Below, in pieces: positions 61,515 through 64,000 of a stretch of 64,000 bases of DNA. Numbering within the stretch: the first letter of the stretch is position 1; every line of letters begins with the position of its first letter. The position numbers were made by a program, and so were the translations under genes. The notes below the pieces were generated by a model. That model was not told where the DNA came from, ran no database searches, and saw only the letters and a list, made by a program, of their open reading frames with translations. This DNA is from Echinicola pacifica DSM 19836 (GTDB taxonomy: Bacteria > Bacteroidota > Bacteroidia > Cytophagales > Cyclobacteriaceae): positions 47,762 to 111,761 of the forward strand of contig NZ_KB890755.1 of the NCBI RefSeq assembly GCF_000373245.1. The letters are read 5' to 3'.

Positions 61515-64000
61515 TTAGAAAGAGATATCTAGACCCACCGTATAGCTACGATAGAAAGGATAATATGATGGAGCGCTATTGACCGCTTTCTCAGGGTCAA
61601 ATCCATCTTTGATCCCGGTGATTTCCCACATATCAGTTCCATTGAAGTAGATTCGTGCTTTTTGAACCTTGATTTTGTCAAGTAAAACCTGAGGAAGGGT
61701 ATAGCCCACTATCAAGTTTTTCAATCTCATATAAGCACCACTTTGAATCACTCTATCGGAAGCATTATAGTTCCATGTTCTCACCCCACCATTCAGCGTC
61801 AGCCTTGGGTATGGAGCGTCAGGATTCTCTTCTGTCCAGGTATTATTATAGAAAACAGAGTTTTGGTTTTTCCACCATCTTTTGAATGGGGCACTGAGTG
61901 TGGCGTTTGGATCACGGATGATATCACGCTTAGCCACTCCCTGGAAAATTGCTGCAAAATCAAAGTTCTTCCAGCTAAAGCCTGTGTTTAGGGAGAAATT
62001 ATGATGAGGGTCAGAGTCTCCCAGGAAGACCACATCACCTTCTTCACCATTTTCGCCATATACATTGATCTTTCCATTGCCATCCAAATCCTTATATTTC
62101 ACATCTCCCATTTTCAACTGCTGATTTACACCACCTAGCGTCAGGTATTCAGCCAATTCATTTTCGGAAGTGATATATCCATCAGACATATACCCAAAAT
62201 ACGAGTTGATCGGGTAGCCTTCTCTGGTTTTTACTAAACCTGCAGAGTATGAATCTGCTCCTTCCATAGAAAGCAATTCGGTACGGTTGTCAAAGTAAAT
62301 CAGGTCCACATGGTAGCTGAAGTCTCCGATACGATCTTTCCAGCCCAATACAATTTCATAGCCCCAGGTCTTCAAGTGGCCAGAATTGGTATCAGGGGCA
62401 TTGGCACCCAATACGTCTGGATAGGTGACTCCCACCAACATATTAGGATTGTCCTTGATAAAATAATCAAAACTACCGGTCAGCTTATTGCCGAGAAACC
62501 CGAAGTCAATACCAATGTTTTTGGAGATCACTCGCTCCCAGGTTCTATCATAACTCACCATCCCTGCGGTGGTGGCAGAATTGATAAACTGAGGCGATAC
62601 GCCAAAAGGATAATAGACTGAATTCAAGTTGATTCTAGGGATATAATCATAATTCCCGATACCACTTTGGTTACCTACAGACCCATAAGAAGCTCTGATT
62701 TTCAGGTTATCAATGAAAGAAACATTCTTCATAAAATCCTCTTCAGACATTCTCCAGGAGGCCATCACACCACCAAAGCCTGACCACTGATACCCAGGGG
62801 CAAATCTCGATGATCCATCATACCTAAAATTAGCTTCTAAAAAGTATTTACCATCGTATTCATAGTTCAGTCTGGTAAATCCAGAGGCGATGGCCCAGTC
62901 ATAGGCATCGGCATCATTGAATTGCTGATCAGCGGCACCTGTGTTTAGCGTATGGATCTCAGGAGAAATCAGATCAAATCTATAAGCACTAAAATTATCA
63001 TACTGTTGCTTCTCGAAGGATCCACCCACCATTAGGTCAAAATAATGCTCTCCCACCTTCTTAGAGTAGTCTGCATAGCCTGTATAGTTATAGTAGTTGG
63101 TGATTGCTGTGGACTGCCCTGCTTTACTTCTTGCAGGAAAAGTGGTCAGAGGTACTCCGTCATAATTATAGAACTGTACGATATTCTCCCAGTATTTATT
63201 ATCATTGGCCCAGTACTTACCGCCCCCTACACCGACAAGCTTGAGGTCTTCGGTGGCATCATATTCAATTTTAAAGTTGGCAGAAAGTCTATTTCTGATC
63301 GTACGATTGTCACCACCCAGTTCTGCAAGCCAGTTAGGAGTGGCCACATTCATCCAGGAATAAGGCTGTCCAAGTGGATTTTCGGAAACGATAAATGGTG
63401 GGTCAAAATCAGCTAGCACATTATTCATTAGTGAAGGTTCCACGACATTTTCACGCTCATAAGACAGGACCGTAGAGATCTTAACTTTATCAGACAAGGT
63501 GATGCCATAGTTGGATCGGATGCTGGTACGCTTCACGGAGTTATTTCCCCACTGCAGCAGCCCCTGGTCATCAGTAAGACCGAGGGAGATTCTATAGTTT
63601 GACTTTTCAGATCTTCCGGAGATACTCAGGTTATTGGCCCACATGGAATTGCTTCCCCAGAGGACATCCTGCCAGTTGTTATCAGCAAAAGTCTGATCAT
63701 AAGGGTATTCAAAACCAAATACGGTTGGAGATAAGGCCCCGTCATAGCCATTGATAAAGTACTCACCATAGCCGTTATTATCCCATCTGTTGGCGGTGCC
63801 ATCATTGGCGGAGGCTTCGTCGAACATCTCGAAGTATTGCTGGCGGTTGGTCAGAGTTTTGTCCAAGCCCGGAGATTTCACGGTAAAGCGGGTATTAAAA
63901 GTCACGGTAGGTTTTTCGCCTTTACCTTTTTTGGTGGTAATCAATACCACTCCGCCGGCGGCACGTGCCCCATAGATAGCGGCAGATGCATCCTTCAATA
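61515..64000 (-). CDS. susC: SusC/RagA-family TonB-dependent receptor (partial, N-terminus outside window)
   Basis: The open frame runs off the right edge, so signal peptide, carboxypeptidase-like domain and most of the plug are missing. The first visible segment is the end of the plug (KDASAAIYGARAAGGVVLI), directly followed by a TonB-dependent barrel of about 800 residues ending YTVGLDISF. Typical SusC barrel motifs are present (FRYDGSSRFAPGYQWSGFGG, LKIRASYGSVGNQSGIGNYD, YKDLDGNGKIN). It transports oligosaccharides together with the SusD at 59820. Confidence 0.95.
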   Translation of the reverse strand, partial: LKDASAAIYGARAAGGVVLITTKKGKGEKPTVTFNTRFTVKSPGLDKTLTNRQQYFEMFDEASANDGTANRWDNNGYGEYFINGYDGALSPTVFGFEYPYDQTFADNNWQDVLWGSNSMWANNLSISGRSEKSNYRISLGLTDDQGLLQWGNNSVKRTSIRSNYGITLSDKVKISTVLSYERENVVEPSLMNNVLADFDPPFIVSENPLGQPYSWMNVATPNWLAELGGDNRTIRNRLSANFKIEYDATEDLKLVGVGGGKYWANDNKYWENIVQFYNYDGVPLTTFPARSKAGQSTAITNYYNYTGYADYSKKVGEHYFDLMVGGSFEKQQYDNFSAYRFDLISPEIHTLNTGAADQQFNDADAYDWAIASGFTRLNYEYDGKYFLEANFRYDGSSRFAPGYQWSGFGGVMASWRMSEEDFMKNVSFIDNLKIRASYGSVGNQSGIGNYDYIPRINLNSVYYPFGVSPQFINSATTAGMVSYDRTWERVISKNIGIDFGFLGNKLTGSFDYFIKDNPNMLVGVTYPDVLGANAPDTNSGHLKTWGYEIVLGWKDRIGDFSYHVDLIYFDNRTELLSMEGADSYSAGLVKTREGYPINSYFGYMSDGYITSENELAEYLTLGGVNQQLKMGDVKYKDLDGNGKINVYGENGEEGDVVFLGDSDPHHNFSLNTGFSWKNFDFAAIFQGVAKRDIIRDPNATLSAPFKRWWKNQNSVFYNNTWTEENPDAPYPRLTLNGGVRTWNYNASDRVIQSGAYMRLKNLIVGYTLPQVLLDKIKVQKARIYFNGTDMWEITGIKDGFDPEKAVNSAPSYYPFYRSYTVGLDISF

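Noticed and set aside
6034-63975. Many plus-strand and alternate-frame open frames throughout the window
   Set aside because: They lie antisense or out of frame to long minus-strand genes with clear family motifs, so they are shadows of those genes.

Overview
The window looks like a carbohydrate-utilisation region from a Bacteroidota chromosome, probably a marine or glycan-degrading member of the Cytophagales (Cyclobacteriaceae-like). The grounds are two SusC/SusD pairs, many lipoprotein signal peptides, DUF4959/DUF4998-type surface lipoproteins, MBG-repeat surface proteins and moderate GC content. The lineage is an inference. No rRNA, tRNA or CRISPR array was seen. Every convincing gene lies on the minus strand, so transcription runs from high to low coordinates.

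Layout in order of transcription. (1) 64000-59820: a second SusC (cut by the right edge) and its SusD. (2) 59735-44922: an enzyme block with a heparinase II/III-fold lyase, an SGNH hydrolase whose motif order is circularly permuted, a GH88 unsaturated uronyl hydrolase, a FAD oxidoreductase, a DUF1961 lipoprotein, a GH29 alpha-L-fucosidase, a beta-helix/PDZ lipoprotein, a second SGNH esterase carrying a GH29-type beta-sandwich at its N-terminus, and another lyase; a strong terminator follows. (3) 44132-36816: the first SusC/SusD pair and two surface lipoproteins. (4) 36141-35119: a LacI-type regulator between long non-coding stretches. (5) 33762-24457: DUF4861 protein, ROK sugar kinase, GH97, lyase, second GH88, and an MFS sugar porter. 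(6) 24224-14463: lyase, four S1 sulfatases and an alpha/beta-hydrolase esterase. (7) 14275-6121: two lyases, a beta-helix protein and a fifth sulfatase. (8) 5150 to the left edge: a giant secreted MBG-repeat protein, truncated by the window.

Taken together, the genes describe uptake and breakdown of a sulfated, uronic-acid-containing, fucose-decorated and probably acylated polysaccharide. Six heparinase II/III-fold enzymes would cleave uronate linkages, five sulfatases and three esterase-like hydrolases would remove substituents, two GH88 enzymes would remove the terminal unsaturated uronate, and GH29, GH97 and perhaps the beta-helix proteins would remove neutral sugars. Products would enter by SusCD and the MFS porter and be phosphorylated by the ROK kinase. 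A fucosylated glycosaminoglycan-like substrate fits, but the sequence does not prove it.

The most interesting signals are: (a) eight intergenic sites of the form TAAA-N4-TTTA, at the LacI gene, both enzyme clusters and the first SusC, which suggest a locus-wide LacI regulon; (b) the circularly permuted SGNH hydrolase; (c) the GH29 C-terminal domain reused on an SGNH esterase two genes away; (d) a lyase paralogue that has lost a conserved His; (e) an in-frame amber codon followed by a 37-codon coding-like extension in another lyase.
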